Shown here: positions 1-6,928 of the stretch, in pieces
Layout of the letters: each line of letters starts with the position of its first letter
Numbering within the stretch: position 1 is the stretch's first letter
Source of the DNA: Acidobacteriota bacterium
GTDB taxonomy: Bacteria; Acidobacteriota; Terriglobia; Versatilivoradales; Versatilivoraceae
NCBI GenBank assembly: GCA_026706225.1
Contig: JAPOZE010000324.1
Location: 1-8,647, forward strand
Reading direction: 5' to 3'
Length of the DNA: 8,647 nucleotides
Made by a program: the position numbers and the translations under genes
The notes under the pieces: generated by a model
Databases searched by the model: none
Seen by the model: the letters and a program-made list of their open reading frames with translations, nothing else
What the model was told of the DNA's origin: nothing

Positions 1-624
1 ATCGTTGCCGTAACTCTTGCTCATCTTTCGCCCATCCAGTCCGGGAAGCCTGGGGACCGGCGTCAACAGGGCCTGAGGCTCCGGGAAAACCCGGCCGTAG
101 AGGGCGTTGAAACGCCGGCCGATCTCCCGGGTCAGTTCCACGTGAGGCACCTGGTCTTCGCCCACCGGAACGGCGTCGGCCCTGTACATCAGGATATCCG
201 CGGCCTGCAGCACCGGATACCCCAGGAAGCCGTAGTTGCCCAGGTCCCTGTCGGTCACGTTGTCTCGCTGTTCCTTGTAGGTCGGAACCCTCTCCAGCCA
301 CCCCAGCGGCGTGATCATGGAAAAAAGAAGGTGCAGCTCGGCGTGCTCGGGCACCGCCGACTGCACGAAGAGCACCGACTTTTGCGGATCGAGACCGGCG
401 GCCAGCCAGTCGATCATGATCTCGGTGCGGAGCTGGTCGATTTCCGAAGTATCGGCAAAATCGGAGGTCAGCGCGTGCCAGTCGGCAATGAAATGGAAAC
501 TCCGGTACCGCTCCTGCAGTTCCACCCAATTCTTCAGGGCACCCACCACGTGCCCCAGATGGAGTTTGCCGGTAGGACGCATCCCACTGGAAATACGGGG
601 CTTGTTCGGCTCTGAGGGAACCAT
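1..624 (-). CDS. trpS: Tryptophanyl-tRNA synthetase, N-terminal 208 residues (runs off the left edge)
   Basis: Class I aminoacyl-tRNA synthetase that charges tRNA(Trp) with tryptophan using ATP in the cytoplasm. The frame is open from the ATG at 624 to base 1. The class I ATP signature PTGKLHLGH lies at residues 17-25 and the KMSKS loop at 200-204. Between them are the TrpRS-type stretches NYGFLGYPVLQAADIL (130-145) and GEDQVPHVELTREI (155-168), which identify tryptophan rather than tyrosine specificity. Roughly the last third (anticodon-binding helical part) is outside the window. The next upstream in-frame stop is the TAG that ends the M50 protease gene, and no ATG, GTG or TTG lies between, so the start is well fixed. 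The Shine-Dalgarno is weak (AGGGCG about 11 nt before the ATG). It is probably co-transcribed with the M50 gene, a pairing often followed by scpA/scpB in other bacteria (recalled, not visible here). Confidence 0.96.
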   Translation of the reverse strand, partial: MVPSEPNKPRISSGMRPTGKLHLGHVVGALKNWVELQERYRSFHFIADWHALTSDFADTSEIDQLRTEIMIDWLAAGLDPQKSVLFVQSAVPEHAELHLLFSMITPLGWLERVPTYKEQRDNVTDRDLGNYGFLGYPVLQAADILMYRADAVPVGEDQVPHVELTREIGRRFNALYGRVFPEPQALLTPVPRLPGLDGRKMSKSYGND

Positions 625-648
625 GGGAAAAGAGTCGCCCTGTGACCA

Positions 649-1302
649 CTAGGCGTTGATGATCCAGTGGACGATTTGCATGAAGGGTCTCAGCACTCCA
701 CCCAGGACACCGAAATAAAGACACACGAACAAAATGAGAAATCCATAGGGTCGAATCCGGTGGTAGGCATCGGCCAGACCACTCGGCAGAAAGTGCGGCA
801 GAATCCAACTTCCGTCCAAAGGCGGAATGGGAATCATGTTGAACACGGCCAAGGCGATATTGAGGATCGCTCCCAGCAGACACATGCGCCAGAGCGGCTC
901 CAACACCGTCCCGTCGATCACCCCACCGGCCGCGTGGTAGCTCTGAAGGCCCTTGATGGCCAGCAGAAAAAGGGCCAGAAGCAAGAGGTTGCTGATGGGT
1001 CCGGCTGCGGAAATCCAGATGTCCGCCTTGCGGCGATCTCTCACACGAAGTGGATTCCAGGGAACCGGCTTGGCCCAACCGAACAGAAGCCCCCCTGAAA
1101 AGAAAGCAATGGCGGGGAAAATCAGGGTGCCGACCACGTCTATATGGGGGATCGGGTTCAAGGTGACCCTTCCGAGATATCGCGCCGTGGGATCCCCGAA
1201 CCATTCAGCCGTCCAGGCGTGAGCCGCCTCATGCACGCTGAGCGAGAACAGGAACACGATCATGAAAAACAGAAACTGGACCAACTGAGCGGTGTCGATC
1301 AC
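649..1302 (-). CDS. Site-2 protease family membrane metallopeptidase (M50)
   Basis: Predicted intramembrane zinc protease of the M50/S2P class, compact form without PDZ domain, 217 residues. The zinc-binding HEAAH motif is at residues 24-28 at the end of the first membrane helix, and the second conserved motif NMIPIPPLDG is at 155-164, with Asp163 as the third metal ligand. The family motif AAGPISN is at 99-105. Hydrophobic segments lie at about 7-23, 55-75, 98-117, 137-158 and 186-205. Start is GTG at 1302, preceded by GGAG (plus-strand 1308-1311) at 5-nt spacing. The small YwhC-like proteases of this group have no agreed substrate, so cleavage of anti-sigma factors or signal peptides cannot be claimed. 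It ends with TAG 24 nt before trpS and in the same reading frame as trpS. A divergent control region separates it from the heme operon. Confidence 0.93.
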   Translation of the reverse strand: MIDTAQLVQFLFFMIVFLFSLSVHEAAHAWTAEWFGDPTARYLGRVTLNPIPHIDVVGTLIFPAIAFFSGGLLFGWAKPVPWNPLRVRDRRKADIWISAAGPISNLLLLALFLLAIKGLQSYHAAGGVIDGTVLEPLWRMCLLGAILNIALAVFNMIPIPPLDGSWILPHFLPSGLADAYHRIRPYGFLILFVCLYFGVLGGVLRPFMQIVHWIINA

Positions 1303-1335
1303 GGAAGCTCCGATGGAATGGACGCCGTGTCCCCG

Positions 1336-1355
1336 GGGGCAAGCCCGAATGCCCC
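1336..1355. other. Inverted repeat in the leader of the M50–trpS unit
   Basis: GGGGCA (1336-1341) pairs perfectly with TGCCCC (1350-1355) across an 8-nt loop, in the 5' region of the minus-strand M50 gene about 34 nt ahead of its GTG start. No U-run follows on either strand, so it is not a standard terminator. It may be a leader hairpin or a protein site, or chance in GC-rich DNA. I found no convincing minus-strand -35/-10 pair here; TATGCT (reverse complement of about 1369-1374) is a weak -10 candidate without a good -35. Confidence 0.3.
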
Positions 1356-1435
1356 AATCAGCAGCAGCTTAGCATAGGTGTGTGGAGAAACTCTAGCCGG
1401 TCCGGAAGCGCTGTTCGGGCCTGGATCGGGGCTCC

Positions 1436-1464
1436 TTGTTGGATCGAAGTGCCGATAGTATAAT
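1436..1464 (+). promoter_or_regulatory. Sigma70-type promoter of the hemX–hemA–hemC–cobA/hemD operon
   Basis: A TTGTTG -35 box (1436-1441) stands exactly 17 nt before a perfect TATAAT -10 box (1459-1464), predicting a transcript start near 1471. The AT-rich -10 stands out from the GC-rich surroundings. This gives a leader of about 50 nt to the ATG at 1523. It also argues against the earlier in-frame starts (TTG at 1436, ATG at 1463), which would lie in or upstream of the promoter boxes. Confidence 0.65.
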
Positions 1465-1487
1465 GGCTTGCGGCGGATCGTGCCGAT
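1441..1487. repeat. Imperfect direct repeat flanking the -10 box
   Basis: GGATCG-AAG-TGCCGAT (1441-1456) recurs as GGATCG-TGCCGAT (1475-1487). The 8-mer GTGCCGAT repeats with a 31-bp period (1449 and 1480), close to three helical turns. One copy lies in the promoter spacer and the other just past the expected transcript start. The second copy is part of the perfect palindrome GCCGATCGGC (1482-1491). A further GGATCG is at 1423. This could be an operator for a heme-pathway regulator or a chance duplication. Confidence 0.35.
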
Positions 1488-1522
1488 CGGCGACGGCTGC
1501 CGAGTTCGTCTCAGAGACCCTC

Positions 1523-2323
1523 ATGAGCCTGCTGCTGCTTCGCTTGACCATCGCATTCTACTCGGTAGGCCTGCTCCACTCGTTCCTGACCATCATCACC
1601 CGCAAGAAGACCCTGTTTCGGGTCGCCCTGGCCGGGATTTCGGTGGGATTTCTGTGCCATCTGCTGGCCATTTCCATGGCCTGGTTCGAAACCCGTCACC
1701 CGCCGATCAGCGAACTGCAGGGGGTGCTCTCCTTCTTCGCCCTGGTGATCGTGCTGGCATTCCTCCTGGCCTATGCCCGCTACCGGCTGGATTCATTGAG
1801 CGTGTTCGTTTTCCCGCTGGCTTTCATCCTGACGCTGGCCGCCAACCTGACCTCGGAGCCCAGCCAACCCTTTCCCGAGATGCTGGGAAGCCTCTGGCTG
1901 TACTTGCATGTGCCCTTCATCTTCCTGGCCTATGCCGCCTTTTTTGTCGCCTTCGCCTCCGGATTGATGTACCTCATCCAGGAAAACGAGTTGAAACGTC
2001 GAAGACCCCAGGCCTTCTACTATCGCCTGCCCTCCCTGGAAGTGTGCGACGAATTGGGGTATCGGGCTCTCAGTATCGGTTTTCCCCTGTTGACCCTGGG
2101 ATTGGTGGCGGGCGTCCTCTGGCAGGCGCCGTGGGAGCTGGACAAGAAGATCATCGCCTCCTTCAGCACCTGGATCGTCTATGCCGTTCTTATCGCCTAT
2201 CGTCTCTCTGAAGGTCTGCGCGGCAGGCGCGCGGCCTGGATGTCCATCCTGGGCTTCATTCTCATCCTGGCGACCTTTTTCGGGACCCGCTCCCAGGGCA
2301 GCGCCCATCCCTTCATCCAATGA
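1523..2323 (+). CDS. hemX: CcsA/HemX-like membrane protein (cytochrome c assembly family), first gene of the heme operon
   Basis: Predicted polytopic inner-membrane protein of 266 residues related to HemX/CcsA/CcmC heme-handling proteins. HemX homologues next to hemA are thought to influence GluTR levels or heme handling rather than catalyse a pathway step. About eight hydrophobic segments lie at residues 2-25, 33-53, 64-86, 90-108, 122-150, 178-200, 210-228 and 237-255. Conserved-looking histidines occur in LLHSF, LCHLLAI and LHVPFIF. The tryptophan-rich heme-binding (WWD) loop seems shortened: after segment 6 it reads LWQAPWELDKK instead of the usual WGxYWxWDPKE. I chose ATG 1523 because a good promoter ends at 1464 and hydrophobic sequence begins at once; the longer frame from 1436 would add 29 non-membrane residues. 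The Shine-Dalgarno is poor. It overlaps hemA by ATGA (2320-2323). Confidence 0.85.
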   Translation: MSLLLLRLTIAFYSVGLLHSFLTIITRKKTLFRVALAGISVGFLCHLLAISMAWFETRHPPISELQGVLSFFALVIVLAFLLAYARYRLDSLSVFVFPLAFILTLAANLTSEPSQPFPEMLGSLWLYLHVPFIFLAYAAFFVAFASGLMYLIQENELKRRRPQAFYYRLPSLEVCDELGYRALSIGFPLLTLGLVAGVLWQAPWELDKKIIASFSTWIVYAVLIAYRLSEGLRGRRAAWMSILGFILILATFFGTRSQGSAHPFIQ

Positions 2324-3585
2324 GTCTGCTACTGGTAGGACTTAGCCACAGAACAGCTCCCGTCGAGGTCCGCGAGAGGCTTCACTTTCCGGACTCAAGG
2401 CTGCAGGAGGCGCTGCAGAGCCTCACCTCCCGGTCGGCCATTGCCGAGAGCCTGATCCTGTCGACCTGCAATCGTACCGAGGTGCTGGCCCACTCGGCGG
2501 ACGCTCAACGCGGCGTGATGCTGGTCAGGAGCTTTATCTCCGATTTTCACCGCCAGCCGGAACGGTCGCTGCACCCCTACCTGTATGACCTGACCCATTC
2601 CGAGGTGGTGCGCCATGTGTTCCGCGTGGCCAGCAGTCTGGATTCGATGGTCTTGGGGGAACCTCAGATACTGGGCCAGTTCAAGACCGCCTTCAGCCTG
2701 GCCCGCAGGATTGGATCCGTTGGGGATGCCTTGAGTCCCCTGATTCATCGAGCCTTCTTTGTGGCCAAGCGGGTGCGGTCGGAGACCGCCATCTCCAGCG
2801 CCGCGGTTTCGGTCAGCTTTGCCGCCGTGGAATTGGCCAGGAAAATTTTCGACCGCTTGAGCGGACGCACGGTGCTGCTGCTGGGCGCCGGAAAGATGAG
2901 CGAACTGGCGGCCAAGCACCTGATTTCCCAGGGAACCACCCAACTGCTGGTCTGGAACCGGACCTACCGGCGGGCCGTGGAAATGGCCGGGACCTTGAAT
3001 GGAGAGGCCATCCCTCCGGAAGAGCTCTTTCGCCATGTCGAACGGGCCGATATTCTCATCTGCTCCACCGGATCTCCCGGGTTTATCCTCACCCGGTCCG
3101 ACGGGCAACGATTGATCCAGTTGCGCAAGAACCGGCCGGTCTTCATCATCGATATTGCAGTGCCCCGAGACGTGGATCCCGAGGTAAACGACCTGGACAA
3201 CATCTTTCTCTATGACATCGACGACCTGCAGCACGTGGTGGATGCCAACCTCAAGCAGCGCCGTCGAGAAGCTCAATTTGCGGAGGCCATCGTCCAGGAG
3301 GAAGTCCAGTCCTTCATCAAGCAGGCGCGAGGACTGGATGTGGCTCCGGCCATCGTCTCGTTGCGGAAGCACTGGGAGGTCATTCGCAGAGAAGAGCTCG
3401 CCAGGAACCGCAAGAAGCTGGGGGACCTGAATGAACAGCAGGAGGCGGCGCTGGAGCAGTTGACTCGAGGGCTGTTGAACAAGCTCCTGCACGGCCCCAT
3501 CTCGGAAATCAAGTCGTTGGGGCAGGACCCTGCCGCAGAGCAAAAAATCGCCACCATCAAGAAGATGCTGGGACTCAAGCCCTGA
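2320..3585 (+). CDS. hemA: Glutamyl-tRNA reductase
   Basis: First committed enzyme of the C5 tetrapyrrole pathway: reduces glutamyl-tRNA(Glu) with NADPH to glutamate-1-semialdehyde, in the cytoplasm. At 421 residues it has the normal family length. The N-terminal catalytic domain carries GLSHRTAPVEVRERL (7-21) and STCNRTEV (48-55), with Cys50 as the thioester-forming nucleophile. GEPQILGQFK (113-122) is the family signature. The NADPH-binding Rossmann motif GAGKMSELAAKHL begins at 189, followed by WNRT (212-215). The C-terminal dimerisation helix/domain occupies about 320-421. The start codon overlaps the hemX stop (ATGA) and lacks a Shine-Dalgarno, so translation is probably coupled to hemX. 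The presence of hemA means the organism makes ALA from glutamate, not by the Shemin (glycine) route. HemL, which takes the product, is not in the window. Confidence 0.98.
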   Translation: MSLLLVGLSHRTAPVEVRERLHFPDSRLQEALQSLTSRSAIAESLILSTCNRTEVLAHSADAQRGVMLVRSFISDFHRQPERSLHPYLYDLTHSEVVRHVFRVASSLDSMVLGEPQILGQFKTAFSLARRIGSVGDALSPLIHRAFFVAKRVRSETAISSAAVSVSFAAVELARKIFDRLSGRTVLLLGAGKMSELAAKHLISQGTTQLLVWNRTYRRAVEMAGTLNGEAIPPEELFRHVERADILICSTGSPGFILTRSDGQRLIQLRKNRPVFIIDIAVPRDVDPEVNDLDNIFLYDIDDLQHVVDANLKQRRREAQFAEAIVQEEVQSFIKQARGLDVAPAIVSLRKHWEVIRREELARNRKKLGDLNEQQEAALEQLTRGLLNKLLHGPISEIKSLGQDPAAEQKIATIKKMLGLKP

Positions 3586-3675
3586 CCCTGGGGAGGTTGG
3601 GTTATCCTTTCGACCGGCCGCGCCCTTCCTTGATGAAGCCGTGGCTCACAGTGCCGAAGCAGCCTGGTTGCAGGC

Positions 3676-3696
3676 ACGGGGACACACCCTCCCCGT
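3676..3696. other. Hairpin in the hemA–hemC gap
   Basis: ACGGGGA (3676-3682) and TCCCCGT (3690-3696) form a perfect 7-bp, GC-rich stem with a 7-nt loop, inside the 177-nt space between hemA and hemC. The sequence after it is C/T-mixed with no U-run, so it is not a typical Rho-independent terminator. It may stabilise or partition the operon mRNA. The rest of the gap (3586-3762) shows no clear promoter or RNA gene; a 46-codon frame at 3633-3773 has no ribosome-binding site and is not called. Confidence 0.35.
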
Positions 3697-3762
3697 CTGT
3701 CTCCCCATCGTCACTCCCGGCACTCTCCGGATCCCGGTTGCTGTCCGGATTGGAAACCGATC

Positions 3763-4686
3763 ATGGCCGCTAAACCCCTGCTCATAGGCTCGCGAGGCAG
3801 CCCCCTGGCCCTGAGGCAGGCAGACCTCATCAAGACCCGGCTGCGCCAGTCCCAGCCCCTCCTGCCCATCGCCATCCGCCGCATCCTCACCACCGGGGAT
3901 CGCCGCGCCGGACCGCCCCTGCACCAGATCGGGGGCAAAGGAGTCTTCACCAAGGAGATCGAAGAAGCCCTGCTTCGCGGCGAGATCGATCTGGCGGTGC
4001 ACAGCCTCAAGGACCTTCCCACGCACCTGCCCGGCGGACTCTGCCTGGGCGCCATCACCCCAAGAGAAGATGCGCGGGACGCCTTCCTCTCCAATCGGTT
4101 TGGCTGCCTGGCGGAACTTCCCCCCCGGTCCACCGTAGGGACCAGCAGCCTGAGGCGGCAATGCCAGTTGCTGCACCTGCGCCCGGACCTTCAGGTGAAG
4201 AACCTGAGGGGGAATCTGGACACCCGGCTTCGCAAGCTGGATGAGGGAGGTTACGACGCCATCATTCTGGCCTGCGCCGGCCTGATTCGACTGGGACTGG
4301 ATCATCGCATTCGCGAGACGCTGTCCGTCGACACCATCTGTCCGGCCATCGGACAGGGTGCGCTGGCGGTGGAGGTCCGCTGCGACGACCGCCGGACCCT
4401 CGACCGGATGCAGGAGCTCGACGACGGGGACTCCAGGAGAGCGGCCGAGGCGGAACGGAGTCTGCTGAGCCGGCTGGGCGGGGGATGCCAGGTGCCCATT
4501 GCCGGATTCGCCGCCGTCCAGGAGGGGCAGTTGCACCTGACCGGACTGGTTGGCGCTGCCGACGGAAGCCGCCTGATCCGGGAGTTCGGCCAGGCGACCC
4601 TGGAGGAACCTGCGCAATTGGGCCGTGCGGTCGCCCGCAGACTCCTCGACCGCGGCGCCGGCGAGCTGCTGCAAATGACGGGATGA
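3763..4686 (+). CDS. hemC: Hydroxymethylbilane synthase (porphobilinogen deaminase)
   Basis: Polymerises four porphobilinogen molecules into linear hydroxymethylbilane, using a covalently bound dipyrromethane cofactor. The 307-residue protein shows all hallmark segments: IGSRGSPLALRQADLI (8-23, with Arg11), GGKGVFTKEIEEALL (57-71), DLAVHSLKDLPT (76-87, with catalytic Asp84), TSSLRRQCQL (127-136), LRGNLDTRL (148-156, with Arg149 and Arg155) and GGGCQVPIAG (239-248). Cys242 in the last is the cofactor attachment residue. The key residues carry the same numbers as I recall for the E. coli enzyme, so there are no net indels up to the cysteine. An in-frame stop at 3631 followed by no other ATG, GTG or TTG fixes the ATG at 3763, although the Shine-Dalgarno is weak. 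The product is the substrate of the HemD half of the next gene, 16 nt downstream. Confidence 0.98.
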   Translation: MAAKPLLIGSRGSPLALRQADLIKTRLRQSQPLLPIAIRRILTTGDRRAGPPLHQIGGKGVFTKEIEEALLRGEIDLAVHSLKDLPTHLPGGLCLGAITPREDARDAFLSNRFGCLAELPPRSTVGTSSLRRQCQLLHLRPDLQVKNLRGNLDTRLRKLDEGGYDAIILACAGLIRLGLDHRIRETLSVDTICPAIGQGALAVEVRCDDRRTLDRMQELDDGDSRRAAEAERSLLSRLGGGCQVPIAGFAAVQEGQLHLTGLVGAADGSRLIREFGQATLEEPAQLGRAVARRLLDRGAGELLQMTG

Positions 4687-4689
4687 CTC

Positions 4690-4694
4690 GGAGG
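4690..4694 (+). promoter_or_regulatory. Shine-Dalgarno of cobA/hemD
   Basis: GGAGG lies 8 nt before the ATG at 4703, just past the hemC stop (TGA 4684-4686). It is the clearest ribosome-binding site in the heme operon and confirms the start of the fusion gene. Confidence 0.75.
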
Positions 4695-4702
4695 CAAGAT
4701 CC

Positions 4703-6220
4703 ATGAAGACGGTCGTCTATCTGATCGGGGCCGGACCGGGCGATCCCGAGCTCATCACCTTGAAAGGGCGCCGCTGCCTGCAGGCGGCCGACTGCGTGAT
4801 CTACGACCACCTGGTGAACCGGGAACTGCTGCAGTACGCTCCCGGCTCGGCCGAGCGAGTCTATGTGGGCAAGCAGGGAGGCAGGGACCATATTTCCCAG
4901 GCGGAGATCAATTCCCTGCTCCTGGAGCGCGCCCGCCAAGGGAAAACGGTGGCCCGCCTCAAGGGAGGCGATCCCTTCATCTTCGGGCGCGGCGGCGAGG
5001 AGGCGGAAGTATTGGCCGGGGCCGGCATTCCCTTCGAGGTGGTGCCCGGAGTCTCGGCCGGCTCGGCTGCGCCGGCCTACGCGGGAGTTCCCCTGACCCA
5101 TCGGGACTACGGCCCTACCGTGGCTTTTGTGGCCGCCCAGCAGGATCCGACCCGCGAAGACCCTGCGCTGGACTGGAAGAAAATTTCCTCGGCCGCCGAC
5201 ACCCTGGTCTTTTTCATGGGGGCCAGGAGCTTGCAGCAAGTGGTCGAGCAACTCACCCGCCACGGTCGCAGTCCGTCCACACCCATTGCCCTGATCCGCT
5301 GGGGCACCCGTCCCTCACAAGAGGTCGTCACCGGCACCCTGGGGTCCATTCTGGAGAGAGCCGGGCAAATGTCTCCCCCCACCCTGATCGTTGTCGGCGA
5401 AGTGGTCAGGCTCAGAGAACGGCTGCGATGGTTCGACAATCGTCCCCTGTTCGGGAAGCGAGTCCTGATCACCCGTCCCCGCCACCAGTCCGGAGACTTT
5501 CGCAGAGCGCTGGAGCTGCTGGGCGCCACCGCCATCTCCTTTCCCACCGTGGAGGTGCGTGAACCGCACTCTTGGGAGAAACTGGACCGTGCCCTCGAGA
5601 CCATCGATCGATACGACTGGCTCATCTTCACCAGCGTCAACGGGGTCAAGTACTTCTTCCAAAGATACTTTCGACACCATCCCGACATTCGCCAACTCAA
5701 GGGAGTCCGCATCGCCGCCATCGGGCCGGCCACCCGCCGGGCCGTCCTCGACTTCAAGCTGGCGGTAGACACTCTACCGAGCGACTACCAGGCCGAGGGG
5801 CTGGTGGAGAGTCTGCGCGGCAAGGTGGTCAAGGGCATGCGGGTGCTGCTTCCAAGGGCTCGTGTCGCCCGCGAGGTGCTGCCTCGGCAACTGCAGCGAC
5901 AGGGCGCGCGCGTGGAGGTGGTCGAGGCCTATCGAACCGGCCCCCCGGACAATGGGCAATCCGAATGGGCGCAAGTGATCGATCACGCCCCTCCCGACAT
6001 GGTGGTCTTCACCAGCTCCTCTACCGTCGCCAACCTGGTCGACCTCACCCGCCCCAAGTCTCTTGCCGAGAGCCTGCAAGGCGTTGCCGTGGCCTGCATC
6101 GGACCCATCACCGCCGGCACTGCCCGAGAGTTGGGTCTGCAGGTGGACCTCATCCCGAAAAAGTACACCACGGCCTCGCTCATCGAGGCCATGGAGGCCT
6201 ATTTCTCAAGGAAGGGTTGA
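4703..6220 (+). CDS. cobA/hemD: Fused uroporphyrinogen-III C-methyltransferase / uroporphyrinogen-III synthase
   Basis: Bifunctional cytoplasmic protein of 505 residues. Residues 1 to about 245 are an SAM-dependent SUMT (CobA) domain: YLIGAGPGDPELITLKG (6-22), KGGDPFIFGRGGEE (87-100), VVPGVSAGSAAPAYAGVPLT (113-132) and FFMGAR (170-175). It methylates uroporphyrinogen III at C2 and C7 to precorrin-2, towards siroheme, cobalamin or heme d1. Residues about 250-505 are HemD, which closes hydroxymethylbilane with D-ring inversion: GKRVLITRPR (251-260), DWLIFTSVNGV (305-315), AAIGPATRRAV (338-348), LPRARVAR (383-390), VVEAYRT (406-412), VVFTSSSTV (434-442) and ACIGPITAGTARELG (464-478). There is no CysG-type dehydrogenase/ferrochelatase domain, so siroheme completion needs another gene. 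Such fusions are known in other bacteria. The frame is continuous with no disruption at the junction. It is the last gene of the operon and converges on thpR. Confidence 0.97.
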   Translation: MKTVVYLIGAGPGDPELITLKGRRCLQAADCVIYDHLVNRELLQYAPGSAERVYVGKQGGRDHISQAEINSLLLERARQGKTVARLKGGDPFIFGRGGEEAEVLAGAGIPFEVVPGVSAGSAAPAYAGVPLTHRDYGPTVAFVAAQQDPTREDPALDWKKISSAADTLVFFMGARSLQQVVEQLTRHGRSPSTPIALIRWGTRPSQEVVTGTLGSILERAGQMSPPTLIVVGEVVRLRERLRWFDNRPLFGKRVLITRPRHQSGDFRRALELLGATAISFPTVEVREPHSWEKLDRALETIDRYDWLIFTSVNGVKYFFQRYFRHHPDIRQLKGVRIAAIGPATRRAVLDFKLAVDTLPSDYQAEGLVESLRGKVVKGMRVLLPRARVAREVLPRQLQRQGARVEVVEAYRTGPPDNGQSEWAQVIDHAPPDMVVFTSSSTVANLVDLTRPKSLAESLQGVAVACIGPITAGTARELGLQVDLIPKKYTTASLIEAMEAYFSRKG

Positions 6221-6311
6221 AGTTCTACAGTCCAACTGCCGAGCGGATGAGAAAGTGGCGTGGGCCTTACAGGCTCCTTGCCTGCAGATGCGGGGACTGG
6301 CGGATACCCGC
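6221..6311. other. Convergent intergenic region with short hairpins, possible bidirectional termination zone
   Basis: The 91 nt between the ends of cobA/hemD and thpR hold three short stems. GGGCCT/AGGCTC (6262-6267 with 6271-6276, one G-T pair) and CAGGC/GCCTG (6270-6274 with 6280-6284) share bases and exclude each other. GCGGG/CCCGC (6290-6294 with 6307-6311) is separate. None is followed by a U-run on either strand. The region is where both convergent transcripts must end, but a canonical intrinsic terminator is not visible, so Rho-dependent ending is possible. Confidence 0.25.
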
Positions 6312-6893
6312 TCAGTGCCCAGGGGCGGGGGAATTCCAGGGAATGCGGGAGACGGGCGTATAAAGGGCGCCGGAGGCGTGAAGCCGGCTGGCCATCACCA
6401 CGACTTCGGACGCGTCGAACCGCAGCGGTTCCAGCCGTTCCGCCTGCATCGCCGCCACCAGCTTCCGAATGTTTCGGCCCGATCGGACCCGCCCCAACGT
6501 GAAATGGGGAGAAAAGGGACGGGATTCGGGAAGGAAGCCTGCCGCAACCAGCTCCTTTTCAACCCTTTGCTGCAGACCGCCCAATTCCTCGGGAAGCGGT
6601 TTCAGTCCGGCCCAGATCACCTTGGGCGCCCGCCGGTTGGGGAAGCAACCCAGCACGGTCAATTCCAGCGGGATGGGCGGAGCCGGCACCGCCGCCCGTT
6701 GCGCCGCCCCCACGACCTCCCGCAGGCGTTCCGCCGGGACCGCCCCCAGAAACTTGAGGGTCAGGTGGATATTGTGCGGCCTGACCCAATTGACTTGCGC
6801 TCCACTTTCCCGCAACCGTTGCTGGGTGGAAGCAAGCCGATCCCTGGCGAACTCGGGAAGCTGGAGACAGATGAAGGTCCTGACGGCTTCCAT
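6312..6893 (-). CDS. thpR: RNA 2',3'-cyclic phosphodiesterase / 2'-5' RNA ligase (2H family)
   Basis: Predicted cytoplasmic 193-residue enzyme of the LigT/ThpR 2H phosphoesterase family. Members open 2',3'-cyclic phosphates on RNA ends to 2'-phosphates and can reversibly form 2'-5' RNA linkages in vitro; the natural substrate is uncertain. The two catalytic HxTx motifs are intact: HLTL at residues 43-46 and HFTL at 130-133 (followed by GR). The N-terminus RTFICLQLPE (5-14) and WAGLKPL (94-100) are typical. ATG 6893 is preferred because the family begins a few residues before the first strand; ATG 6905 would add four residues, and longer versions run into the fic gene. Neither start has a Shine-Dalgarno, so coupling to fic (35 nt upstream, same strand) is likely. 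Confidence 0.93.
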   Translation of the reverse strand: MEAVRTFICLQLPEFARDRLASTQQRLRESGAQVNWVRPHNIHLTLKFLGAVPAERLREVVGAAQRAAVPAPPIPLELTVLGCFPNRRAPKVIWAGLKPLPEELGGLQQRVEKELVAAGFLPESRPFSPHFTLGRVRSGRNIRKLVAAMQAERLEPLRFDASEVVVMASRLHASGALYTPVSRIPWNSPAPGH

Positions 6894-6928
6894 GGGAGAG
6901 GGCATGCCGGAGGTGACCCGGGATGGTT

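Noticed and set aside
2395..3543. Long minus-strand ORF (382 codons) opposite hemA
   Set aside because: It is a shadow of the clear glutamyl-tRNA reductase frame, with no recognisable domain.
3633..3773. 46-codon ORF in the hemA–hemC gap, ending inside the first codons of hemC, as a possible leader peptide
   Set aside because: No ribosome-binding site, a Ser/Pro-rich random-looking composition and no regulatory codon run. Overlap with the hemC start is easily explained by chance.
3646..4704. Long minus-strand ORF (352 codons) opposite hemC
   Set aside because: It is a shadow of hemC in GC-rich DNA. The plus-strand frame has every HemC catalytic motif, and the minus translation has low-complexity Gln/Gly/Ala composition.
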